Assembly (NCBI GenBank): GCA_030704615.1
Contig: CM060733.1
Coordinates: 6,450,001 to 6,510,000 of the forward strand
Direction: 5' to 3'
Source of the DNA: Takakia lepidozioides
Lineage: Eukaryota > Streptophyta > Takakiopsida > Takakiales > Takakiaceae
Length of the DNA stretch: 60,000 bases
Both the position numbers and the translations under genes were made by a program. How positions within the stretch are numbered: the stretch's first letter is position 1; each line of letters starts with the position of its first letter. The notes under the pieces were generated by a model. It worked only from the letters and a program-made list of their open reading frames with translations, was not told the DNA's origin and did not search any database. Below are positions 19,270 through 29,434 of the stretch, piece after piece.

Positions 19270-20206
19270 GGTCCAGCGCAAATCCAATGAGAGCTTGCGA
19301 GAGGCCTACACTCGTATGAGGCGCTTGATAAGTGTGACCCAAGGGGTTATTGAAGCTTAGGCAGTCCAGTTCTGGTATGGAATTTTGGACAAGGAGCTCA
19401 GGAGAAGGGTGCGGGATGTAACCCTGTTACAAGCGGCCCAACCCACATTAGCAGATGTGTTTCTGCTGGCTGAGCAGATTGAGCTCAACATGGTAGAGGA
19501 GCGAGTTGTTACCATTGGATTTGGCAAGGACATGCCTGCACGAGGCGCAGCTGCCAGCCAACACGTACAAGGGACTGCCCAACAGCGTGGTCAGGGGGGC
19601 AAGGTTGCCCAACCCAAATTCCATGGAGCTTACAGGGGACCTCAAGTGCAGAGGCCAGTAGCTTCTTTTGCAGGCCAACAACAACCAGGGGTGGTATGTT
19701 GGACATGTGGAGGACCCCATGTCAAGAAAGATTGCCCAGAAATTCGCAAAGGGCTGGCACAAGCACAGCCTGCACAGTTGCAGTGTGGGCATTGTGGCAA
19801 GTACGGGCATGGAGATGCCCAGTGTTATGACTTGCACCCTGAGTTGCGGCGAGGCCAGTTCCAAGGGAACAATGGTGGCTGAGGGCGAGGTGGAGCACCT
19901 CAGAGAGGACGAGGTGCTCAGGCACGAGGTGCAGGACAAGGGCAAGCACAGTATAGCCAAGGACGTGGAGGTCAGGGCGTTGACCAAGGTATGGCCAACC
20001 GGCTTCAGCAGCTAGAGCAAAGGCTCGCTGCCATGGCCACAGCTCAGGTGGTACCAGCTCCAAGACCTGAGGGTCCACCTCCTATTCCTCCTCAACAACG
20101 TCATCCTGACGGAGGAGACATGGGAGACATGGGATTTATGTGTGGGGCAGCACTACCACTAGTGCAGGTGGAGTCTGCTGCAGCCGTCACTCGAGGAGCA
20201 ACATGA
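19270..20206 (+). pseudogene. Gypsy gag with two zinc knuckles (copy B)
   Basis: Contains the Ty3/gypsy gag core (SLREAYTRMRRLI, VQFWYGILDKELRRRV, LLAEQIELNMVEERV) and two CCHC knuckles: CWTCGGPHVKKDC at about 19699 and CGHCGKYGHGDAQC at about 19786. A Q/R/G-rich tail follows (LQQLEQRLAAMATAQ at about 20010). In-frame stops include TAG near 19360 (CAA in copy C), TGA at 19880 (CGA in copy C) and TGA at 20204. Gag would package the element RNA in cytoplasmic particles. Confidence 0.88.
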
Positions 20207-20236
20207 GTTCCTAAGCCACGAGGTGCAGAGGTAGAG

Positions 20237-21130
20237 TTGGATTCACAACGTGGGGAGGCAAGCCGTCAGGCTAGGTTGCCTCAATCATTCATCTTGGCGG
20301 AGACAGTGTCGACAACATCCATGGTACCTAATTCTCGCCCCACGGATACCGAGGCGGAGGTTATTGTGCCATTGGGCAGAGCTACACGTGCAGCACTGAC
20401 ACCTGCTGCCAAGGCTAGTGCAGCCAGTGTGTTATTGGGGGCAGCCACCTCTGTGTGTCAGACCCCACTGTTCTTGGCAACCATGATTGCGACGCCGGGG
20501 GTAAGACCAGCTGCAGTGTTCAGACTAGCAGCGACACTCTGCGAGAGTGGGGAGGTCACTTCATCTTCTGCGGAGTTAGTGGAAGGTCTAGTGGCAGAGG
20601 GATCCTCGGATTTGAGGGTCAAGACTGCCACGGCTGCTCCATGGCAAGCTGCAGCTGCCAGGTTGACGGAGCTTCCAGCTAGGCCAGCCTTTGAGCGTGC
20701 CATGGTGACACCTGGAGTTGTCTTGTTAGACAACCAGGATGGCATTTTCTCTTTGAGTGGACCGGCAGGCAAGAGGTACCGGCCACTGCGGGTCTTGTTG
20801 GACTCGGGAGCTCAGCCACGATGTTGGGCAAAGCCGTTATTGCAGGTTTGGGCCTCATGGAGGCGGATATGGAGCCTTGTCCCTTCTAGATACAGACATC
20901 TCTGGGAGGATCAGAGCAGGCTCGGGGCATGACACGGCATGAGTTGGCCATTAGACTACAGCCGGATCATCCTATAGATGGCTCAGTGATGCGAGCCAAA
21001 GGCCTATGTGACAGACGCGGTCTCTTACGATGTCCTCGTTGGTGGGGCAGTGTTGTATCCCATGGGCTTCACCCTGGATTTTTGGGAGGAGTCAGCATCC
21101 TATAGGCCTGGATGGCAGTCAGGGGATGGT
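20237..21130 (+). pseudogene. Gypsy aspartic protease region (copy B)
   Basis: After a low-complexity Ala/Thr-rich stretch, RPLRVLLDSGAQP at about 20780-20820 carries the DSGA active site of retropepsin-like proteases. After one frameshift the normal continuation LGKAVIAGLGLMEAD is read, then TRHELAIRLQPDHP and VSYDVLVGGAVLYPMGF. The protease would cut the polyprotein; the frameshift directly after the active site disables it. Confidence 0.75.
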
Positions 21131-21483
21131 CCTCGTGTACAACTCCCTTTGACATTCATTGGGGGTGTTGCTGCTGCCCAACGGGGCAAGATGCCAACAC
21201 TAGCAGCCTTCACAGCTGCAGTTAGTTGGCCTGGAGAATTGCAGGAGGGCAATGCCCATGCCCACCTCCAGCAGAGCAGGATTACATGCATGGTACGGCG
21301 GAGTTGCCTGTCATGGTTGCTCACACTCCATTGTGGGGTACGAACAAGGATTTGCAGCAGGCTGCTGATAGACGGGTGCAACAAGCCTGGGTAGAGGCCT
21401 TTGTACCGTCAAGAGAGGAGGAGAGTGTGGTGATTGCACCAGGATCACCTCAGTTGTCGCCATTGGACACCACACCTCTTGTG

Positions 21484-22676
21484 TGGCAGTGCCCGGATGA
21501 AGGCATATGCCTTCTGGACTTGTTTGGCGGGATTAGCACTGGATAGGTGTACGAGTTCGACGTTACCTATATGTGGAGAGGGATGAGACTGCACGACGCG
21601 TCTCACTGCGCCATGTTGCTCAGTTCGTGCAGCAGTATCCTGATTTGTTGTCAGTGTCTACAGTTCGTGGATACCAACAAGCCTTGCCAGCAGACATCTC
21701 CTTGCTGGGGGTGCATGATTTGGAGCGGGTTGGCCCTATTCACTTAGTAGTGGCAGGTTGGCCCTGCCAAGGGCTTTCATCAGCTGGGTATGGCAATGGG
21801 TTACAAGACTCAAGGTCACGCCTGTTTTGGGAGATGTTGAGGGTCCTGCGCTATTTACAGCTTCAGCAGACAGACTCTCCGGCATATATCTTGGAGAATG
21901 TGCCATTGATGGGTGATTCTTGGGCCAAGGTGATGGCCAATGTATATCAAGTGCGGTCTGGGCTTGGGTCAGCAGTGTTGCTGGATGCAGCTGCAGCAGG
22001 GTCACGGGCTCATCGCCCACGACTATGGTGGACCAACTTGATGCCACCTGCATTGCTCAAGCGTGCATTTGATGGGGTGTAGCGGCCACCAAACCTGACG
22101 GTGGATAGCATTTTGGACATAGGGAGGCAGTCTCAGCGTGTGAGACACGATGACCGATCACCTTTGGCAGTGGTCAATAAGGTGGGTCACCCACGAGCAG
22201 CATTGCCTACACTGCTCAGCTTTCCAGGATCTCATGCTTTCCGGGATGGTGGATTTCGCCTCTTGTGGAATAGCCAGTTGCAGCAGTTAGTGGAGCCCAA
22301 TGCTGACGAGCGCGAACGGGCAATGGGTTTTACCACTGGTACCACGGCGGTGCCATCTCTTTCTGAGGCATCACGTCGTCAGGTGTTGGGGCAAGCCATG
22401 GATCTCAATTGCTTGACCTGGATTATCAGCTTGGCTATGGCTGAGCAGCGCAGAATATGGAGTACACTTCCCTTGATAGTCTCTCTGCCTACTGAGACGG
22501 TACAGGCAGCGAGTGGGGGCGAACAGGTGAGGACCACGAGGTGCAGGCCGCATCCATGGCACACGTGGGAGGTGCTTGAGGATCAGAAGGAGTTGGCAGC
22601 CAAGGCGGCGGTGATGGATGAGGTTGGGGATTTTTCTCGGGTTGAGGAGGTCCTTAAGGATAGGATGAGGGGGTAG
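21484..22676 (+). pseudogene. C5 cytosine DNA methyltransferase domain embedded in gypsy pol (copy B)
   Basis: Motifs appear in canonical order: motif I LLDLFGGISTG (about 21511, AdoMet binding), motif IV AGWPCQGLSSAG (about 21753, catalytic Cys in PCQ), motif VI YILENVP (about 21885, Glu of ENV), a motif VIII-like SRAHRPRLWWTNL (about 21998), then a variable target-recognition region and motifs IX-X ERAMGFTTGTT and SRRQVLGQAMDL (22310-22420). AHRxRxxWxNL is particularly reminiscent of DNMT3-type enzymes. It would methylate cytosine in DNA. The copy is broken: stop and about 20 codons lost after motif I (21544), TAG at 22079 and TAG at 22674. The domain sits between protease and RT, so it was part of the element's polyprotein. 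Confidence 0.88.
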
Positions 22677-23908
22677 GATGAGACATTGTCACTGACAGAG
22701 CAGGCAGTGGTCACTGCTCAAGAGGTTGCAGCATTGCAACCATGGGACGCGTCTTCTACCTCTAAGCCTGCTGGACTCGAGGTTGCAGTCACGGAGGACA
22801 ATTGGGAGCCTGATGTTGGACCCATAGTCACCGGAGGAGAGAGACGACGTATACGGCGGTTCTTGAGGGCTTACAAGAACTGCTTTGCCTTCAGTTTGAA
22901 GGACTTGGGAGCACTGAAGGGTCAAGAAATTCGCATTGAATTGGCCACTGACACGCCAATCTTTCGGAGACCCTATAGATACAATGACATGGAGAGGTCA
23001 TTGATTCAGAAGAGGACTCAGAACCTCTGGGAGGCTGGTTTGGTGGAGCAATCTGGGGGAGAGCAGTGATGCCAGCCAAGAAGGATGTCTATGGCAATTG
23101 GACGGAGAGACGTATGTGCGGTGATTACCGGCCTGTAAATCGTCAGACCAAGTCCGATAGGTATGCCATGCCGACACCAGAGGAGATCTTTGATGCCATT
23201 GGGCATGCCAAGGTCTCTAGTACTTTGGATTTACGATCCGGATATCACCAGTTGCCGATCAAGGAGGCGGATAAGCAGAAGACGACATTCTGGGGGATCA
23301 ATGAGCACGGGAAGGATTGCCTATACCAATGGCGGCACTTACCATTTGGGCTTAAGAACGCTCCTGCAGAGTTTCAGAGAGTCATGGACAGGATTCTAGC
23401 AGGGGTGGAGTTTGCTCGGTGCTACATAGATGACATCATCATCTTTAGTGCTACGGTGGAGGAGCATGAGAGACACATTCAGGTGGTATTTGAGCGCTTG
23501 AGGGCGCACGGATTGAAGTTACATCCAGGGAAGTGCAAGTTTTTCCACAACCAAATTGAGTATTTGGGTCACATGATATATCCTGGAGGATTGGGGGTAC
23601 AGCAGACTAAGGTAAAGTCCATTGCACAGATTCCACGCCCCACGGATGTGAGCCGAATTCGAGCTTTCATGGGGTTAGCAAACTATTATAGACGGTTTGT
23701 TAAGGGATTTAGTGCCATTGCAAAGGCTCTAATCAAAGTGACCAAGGTGGACCAGGAGTGGCAGTGGGAAGATGAGCAAGAACAAGCTTTTCAAGAGCTC
23801 AAGGCGAGGTTGACCTCGGCGCCCATCCTGAGACGACCTATCAGGGGGCGTCCTTTTCAGCTGCATACAGATTGGAGCATGATGGGGCTTGGAGCGGTGC
23901 TCACATAG
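22677..23908 (+). pseudogene. Gypsy reverse transcriptase (copy B)
   Basis: An N-terminal lead (GGERRRIRRFLRAYKNCFAF, then TPIFRRPYRYNDMER) is followed after a frameshift near 23067 by a full RT: MCGDYRPVNRQTKSDRYAMP, SSTLDLRSGYHQLPI with the first catalytic Asp, LPFGLKNAPAEFQRVMD, CYIDDIIIFS (about 23419, catalytic DD), LHPGKCKFF and FMGLANYYRRFVKGFS. This places the family in Ty3/gypsy. A TAG at 23906 interrupts LGAVLT-VDDE where other elements have Gln. Confidence 0.92.
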
Positions 23909-24205
23909 GTGGATGATGAGAGAAGAGGGTTTGTAGTGGCTTATGCTAGCCGCTCGAACAATGCTGCAGAGTCTAAGTATAGCTCATATGAGGGAGAATG
24001 CTTAGCTGCAGTGTGGGCCGTGGCACACATTAGGTGCTATCTATATAGCAATCTCTTCACCCTTGTCACGGATCACCAGCCAATCAAGTGGTTGATGGAG
24101 TCAGACAAGCTTACGGGGAAGTTTGCACGGTGGGCACTCATACTTCAAGAGTATGACTTTCAGGTTGTGCATCGACCGGGTTTGGTCAATCGGGATGGGA
24201 TATGA
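23909..24205 (+). pseudogene. Gypsy RNase H (copy B), truncated end
   Basis: VAYASRSNNAAESKYSSYEG, then ECLAAVWAVAHIRCYLY, LVTDHQPIKWLM and VHRPGLVNRDG are the standard Ty3/gypsy RNase H blocks. Integrase should follow, but homology stops at the GNRDG-equivalent and another gag begins within 70 bases. Confidence 0.9.
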
Positions 24206-24239
24206 GGTGAAGATTGAGGAATGGCGGGTGTATTGATCA

Positions 24240-25320
24240 TCTGACTATGTCTCCATCACTAGAGGCACAAGGGCAGTGGTGACACCGGCAGCTACACCGG
24301 CAGCTTCTGCAAGCAACAGTGGGACGTCAAGTAGAACAGGAGCTGGGAAGTCCACCCAAGCTCCTGCTGCAGCACCAACACCCGTGCCTGCCTTTAACCC
24401 AGTTGTGGAGTTCTTCGAGGAGTTAAGGAGAAACTACCAGGGGATAAGGACGGAGAAATTGCGGAGTTTGCAAGAGTTCCAACGAAAGCCTGCCAAGAGT
24501 TTAAGGGAGGCTTACATGCGCATGAGGCGATTGATAAATATAACCCAAGGGGTTACGGAAGCTCAAGCAGTCCAATTCTGGTATGAGACATTGGACAAGG
24601 AACTGAGAAGAAGGGTGCGGGATGCAACTCTCCTACAAGTGGCCCAACCCACCTTAACAAACGTGTTTTTGCTGGCAGAGCGGATAGAGCTCAATATGGT
24701 AGAGGAGCGAGTAGTCATGGTGGGGTTTGGTAAGGAGACACAACGAAGTGGGGCTCCTAGCCAACAACAACCACTACCCCAACGTGCTCAAGACAACAAG
24801 GGGCTCAGGCAAAGCCCAGGGAAGGACCAAGAGGATCTCAATTGCAGAGGTTACTTCCTTCATTCTCAGGCCAACAATAGTCGGGTGTGACATGTTGGGA
24901 TTGTGGAGGACCCTATGTTAAGAGAGATTTCCCGGAGAGAGGCAAAGGGCCGGCACAAGCACAACTTACACAACTACAATGTGGGCATTGTGGCAAGTAT
25001 GGGCATGAAGAGGCCCATTGTTATGACTTGCATCCTGAGCTACGGCCAGGCCAGTTCCAAGGGAACAATGGTGGCCGAGGACAAGACAATGTAGTCCAGA
25101 GAGGTAGAGGAGGCAGAGGTCATGGTGCAAGCCGTAACCAAAACCAAGGAGCATAGGGTCACGGTCAAGGTCATGACCAAGGCATGGTAGATAGGCTTGC
25201 CCAGCTAGAGCAACGTCTTGCTACCATGGCCACTACTCATGTTGCGCCAGCTCCAAGGCCTGAGGTTCAAGCCCCACCTGCACAACCTCCCATGCCTAGG
25301 GACACATTGTTGTAGTCCTA
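24240..25320 (+). pseudogene. Third gypsy gag copy (copy C)
   Basis: Begins with an Ala/Pro/Ser-rich N-terminus (TPAATPAASASNSGTSSRTG), then FFEELRRNYQGIRTEKL, SLREAYMRMRRLINITQGV, QFWYETLDKELRRRV and LLAERIELNMVEERVV; after a frameshift CWDCGGPYVKRDFPERGK (first knuckle, last Cys changed to Phe) and CGHCGKYGHEEAHCYDLHPE. It is a longer relative of copy B's gag and supplies ancestral codons for two of B's stops. There is no LTR or pol; it ends near the start of the opposite-strand LINE-like sequence. Confidence 0.88.
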
Positions 25321-27599
25321 ACACAGAGGGATGCGGAAGACCCAGTCGAACTCGTAGGGAGGTGGTAAGTACAGCAGAAGACATACGGAAGGGTGCAATG
25401 GTTGGTCGTACCGTGAGCCACGCGCCTACTCCGGGCCCTGCGCACGAGAGAAGTCTGGCCCGATGTGCATCTGAAGGAGCGTCGGAAAGCATGCTGGAAA
25501 ATGAGTGTCTGTGCACGCGTTCCATGATGGTATCCTGTAAATGCTCCAGACCTTGAGTGACCAACTATTCAAAGGGTGGCAGACAAGCCCGTGCTGGTGT
25601 TGGGATGAGATCCCGCGCTGAACGAAGATGTTGCTGGAAGGACAAAGAGCCATCGTCGATGTGGGCAACCACCTCCATGAGAAAAGGGCGTTGCTGACAC
25701 AGAAACCGAGATGCCAAGGCTGGAGCGACTAAAGCCCAACTACCTAGGAAGGCAGCAGGGGCAGTGACGACTGTGGATAGTAAACCCACTCCTCCAGAAG
25801 AGATCGGGAGGGTAGCCTGACGACATGCCAAGGGCCCCTGCTCACTATCAAATGCACCTGGGCCTAATAGACGACCAAAAATCCCCCTAACAGTTGTATC
25901 AAAAGAAGACAAAAGCTCCACAAACTGGGGAGTGGGGGGGGAAACAACGCAAAAGATAAGAAGGTTGCTATAAAAAGCATTTGGTGAGAATGCCATGGGC
26001 TACCTGCATATCGCCTAGTTTGGGAAGAAGCTCTATATGGCTTGTATCCTGTAGCAAAGCGTCTTGGAGGAAAGATGTTGTGTAAGGGGTACTACCAAAG
26101 GGAACACCTAACACTCGAATGCCCTCATATGGTGCTAGAAAGTCGACAGGGGGCACGAAATTTGAAGGCAGACTAGAGGGTGACCAAACTGTGGATTTGC
26201 GAGGTTGAACAGTGAGCCCAAGAGAGTGAAGTTGGGTAGCAAAGTGATGGAAAGCCAAAAGGATAACAGTGGGAGGGCCAGTGATGTGGGTATCATCAGC
26301 AATAGAAGGAAATATACAGGATTGGAAGGCTTGCGCAGATGAGCGAAGAGCTCGGAAGTGGGCAAAAGCAAAAAGAGGTCCCCCTAATGGATCGCCCTGA
26401 CGGGTTCCTACTTCGGACTGGATTATAGAAAGATCTCCGGTACGGGTGTGATGACTGAAAAACAAAGGGGTGGAGGAAGCATAAAACAATCTCACAAAGG
26501 GAATGAGTTGATGGCATGCGCCGCTGGCTAATCGCAGTTCTTGAAATATTCTGATCTGGACACCGTGTTGAAGGCGTTGATCACATCCACCTGAAGGACG
26601 ACCCAGTTTGGATGAAGGTCAAGGGAAGCCCGAATCCCATGCACCACCGCTTCACAACCTCCCGGAGTAGCGACCCCAAACTGATGTGGAGAAAAGTGAT
26701 AAGAAAAGACCTCCCGAAACTGGATGCAGATAGAACGGCTCACCAAGCGATACAGAACCTCCCCCACTGCAATAGGACAAATCCCACCTGTGTTCTTGGA
26801 CATGGCCAAGAGCCGTGCTGCTCCAAGCAAACGTGCTACTGGGGTACGTATATGTCCTATCGCAATGAAAGAGCAAACTTGGTACAGCTGGGAAAAGCCA
26901 CTAGCAGAGTCATGTGGATTGAGACAATCACGGAGGTGTTCATACACCAAACCAGACGGACCGGCTGTTGCAAGATGAGGCTACGAGTGAAGGCTTGTAT
27001 GAAATTATCGCGATCCAATTGAAGGTCCTCATCAGGTTCAAAGTCCTCCACAAAGGAAGGAAGGATGTCGTCCGCACTAGGGTGGAGATTCTCCAAAGCT
27101 GTGACAGTATCAGCCGAAGGCGGTGCTGGGGTAAGAGGAGCAAGAGCTCGAGCTGCACGGGAATACTCTCTGCCCGGCCTAGCATAAGACTCCGACAAAG
27201 ACGCATGTGGATGGATGGAGTTGCCTGGTGTGGGCTATCATGAGCTATTCGCACCGCAAGTGCTTGTGCACGTAGATAATGTTCGTCCCCAGAGAGAAAT
27301 CTACGAAGACGGGCACACGTCTCTCGATGTCCGGATTCACCACCACGTGGAGGCAAAACTAGACACCATAGAGGAAAAAGCAGAAAAAGGTGCTAAGTAG
27401 CAATGTCGTAAGGGTCCCGAGCAAGGCGGTCCAAGGGTAAGCGAAGCGCCATTGGGATGCGTGTATAGAGCCGGGGACGGGGCAAACCCAAATGAAATGC
27501 TCCCAAAACATCAAGGGTCACAATCCAAAGCCATGCCTGGGCAGAAGGAGCTACTAACGGGGTAGGCAAATGACTGTTCGGAGAAGACTGATTGAGTGT

Positions 27600-27670
27600 A
27601 GAACACGTGTGCCGATGACGCGCAAGCCCCCTGATACGGGCAAACATCCGACCACAACCTGGACAAGGCG
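27600..27670 (-). other. C2H2/C2HC zinc-finger motif of the non-LTR element
   Basis: Spacing is Cys-x2-Cys-x12-His-x3-Cys in CPGCGRMF...GLARHRHTC, with the conserved Phe and Leu of C2H2 fingers. In R2-type elements such fingers recognise the DNA target; here that role is inference. Confidence 0.6.
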
Positions 27671-28221
27671 CTCGGTCTGGTGGGGAAGATGGTGGTGCTG
27701 GTGGTGGGAGATAAGATGGAGCAAAAGAACGGGCAGTCTGATCAGATGAACCTGTCCGCTGTCTAGAAGGAGGTGGCGAGCCAGGTGGAGAGGTAAGCTC
27801 TGTGGGAGGCCGCTGTGAACCTGAAAGGCGAATTGGGGAAGGGGCACTGGCCCCTTGATTTGGAGTTGTTGTGCCTCGCTTGGGGTTGTCGGGTATCATT
27901 CCTGTAGAGCTGTGACCTTGGGTAGAGTGGGAGGGTTCACCATCAGCAACGCTTCCTCTCCTCCGTGGATGAGGGCTGCTATGACCGGAGAGGGAGGGTG
28001 TAGCACTACTCTTGGCCCCATTTCTACTGCTCCTAGGATTGTCTTGAAAGGAGGGACAGGGCCCACCACCAATATTGCCCCTGGCTGTACCATGGCTCTG
28101 GCGGATGTGCCTAGTGTAAGGGGGCTGACCTACCCTGGCGTCTAGGGTTACCTTGTGTGGCAGAGAAGGGCCCACCAATATGACGCTGAAGGCTGGTGTG
28201 TGAGGAGTGGGCGGGCCCGGC

Positions 28222-28400
28222 ACCAGCTGCTGTGTCCCGATTAGACCCAAGGTTGGGGTGTCTACCGCCTCTAGCCACAAACTGCAAACTGTCGGCCATC
28301 GGCGTCTGCTGTGTCCCGTTTAGACCCAAGGTTGGGGTGTCTACCGCCTCTAGCCACAAACTGTCGGCCATCGGCGTCTGCCCGCTGTCGGCCATCGCTT
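28222..28400. repeat. Tandem duplication at the 5' end of the non-LTR element
   Basis: Two copies of an about 80-base unit (GACCCAAGGTTGGGGTG, TCTACCGCCTCTAGCC, CTGTCGGCCATCGGCGTCTG) lie head to tail, followed by a third partial CTGTCGGCCATCG. It could be a tandem 5'UTR repeat of the kind some LINEs carry. Confidence 0.7.
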
Positions 28401-28449
28401 TCCATGAAAGGCTTCTGGAAGACGGCTGCTGCTTACTGCTCAATTCTTA

Positions 28450-29434
28450 CCATAACTCCGGAGGCATATTCATCTTTTTAGCCACAATGTGATTGCTTTT
28501 CAGGCAAAATTTCGCAGTACGAAATTATCCATGAGAGTTTTTTGTTTTGTTTTTGTTTTTCTTAAAAATAAATTTAAGCAAGGGAAAGGACCTTGAAGTT
28601 GAGGTGATGCCTCTAGGGCCACTCTCCTGCCTCTTACGGATTAATTTTGTCAATTTCATTTCGCTGGGAATTCGAGGAATATGGGCTGTGCTCAGTCGTT
28701 ACCCAACCTCATCTCATATAGTTGGTTATATCTTCCACAACACAGAAATGTCACAGAACTGGGCCGCCACGAAGTTGTAGAGCAGACCATTTTGTAATCA
28801 ATGGGCCTGCCCAGCAGAGTAGTTTTGCATCTTCATCCTGGTCTTGTAATATCATGTACACAGGAGAAGAGATAGAGGTGACTGACTTTGAAGGGCAGCC
28901 CATGCAGTTGGATACATTGTTCTAGTGAGTCTCCATCCCACTGCTCATTTTCTAGTGCTAAAGGAAACAAGATTTTCTTTAATCAAACTGCGACAAGATA
29001 AACTTCCATAAGCACATGCGAAAAGGAAAGTACCGTTTGAACTTACAAACTTAAACTGCAATGTAATCAATTAGTCAATGCAATCAACATGAGCTCGTGT
29101 GAATTGAGGAAATTTCTGCGAATCTTTATACAAAAAGCATTTTAAAGATTCAGAAGTGCTAAAGTCTACTCTACGTTCCACATCCACTGATGGCTGCTAC
29201 AACGAGAACTGGCTTCATATGTGAGCTTCTACACGTTAAAAAAATGTGTGGCCAATTTAAGGACTAAGACGAAGATTCGTACCTTAACCTGCTATGTCTA
29301 CAATGATGGTTGTCACCCATGCAAAATTCAAGTTGAATCAAGTTGAATCCGCATTGCTAGCCGCACCCAAAACCTTAGAAACACTCGCATGTTTGTCCAT
29401 GAAGGCAACATAAATAGAAAGCGAGTATCAGAAG
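28450..29434. other. No gene; SH3P 3' flank
   Basis: AT-rich sequence without supported coding frames, between the non-LTR element and the stop codon of the SH3P gene at 29435. It should contain the SH3P 3'UTR (minus strand). Confidence 0.5.

Larger units (their letters stand above)
19270..24205 (+). mobile_element. Ty3/gypsy element copy B with internal C5 DNA methyltransferase domain
   Basis: A plus-strand polyprotein remnant in the order gag (from mid-gag), two zinc knuckles, aspartic protease, C5 methyltransferase, RT, RNase H. It starts abruptly inside gag (VQRKSNESLREAY) and ends after the RNase H end HRPGLVNRDG, so both LTRs, the gag N-terminus and integrase are missing. It contains several in-frame stops and a few frameshifts and cannot be active. 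It is related to copy A (methyltransferase and linker) and to copy C (gag). Confidence 0.92.
25565..28445 (-). mobile_element. Non-LTR retrotransposon with N-terminal zinc finger, decayed
   Basis: In minus-strand order: a Pro/Ser/Thr-rich N-terminal region (28280-27393) with a zinc finger CPGCGRMFARIRGLARHRHTC at about 27600-27670; a linker (27356-26860); RT fingers and palm (26950-26528) with PIAVGEVLYRLVSRSICIQF, FGVATPGGCEAVVHGIRASL and VVLQVDVINAFNTVS; RT palm (26495-25968) with VGTRQGDPLGGPLFAFAHF and the active-site-like IADDTHI; then a C-terminal region (25996-25565). Frameshifts separate the pieces. A CxxC...H zinc finger before an RT with no recognisable AP endonuclease recalls R2/NeSL-type elements, but the C-terminal endonuclease is not visible. 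Inactive. Confidence 0.8.
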
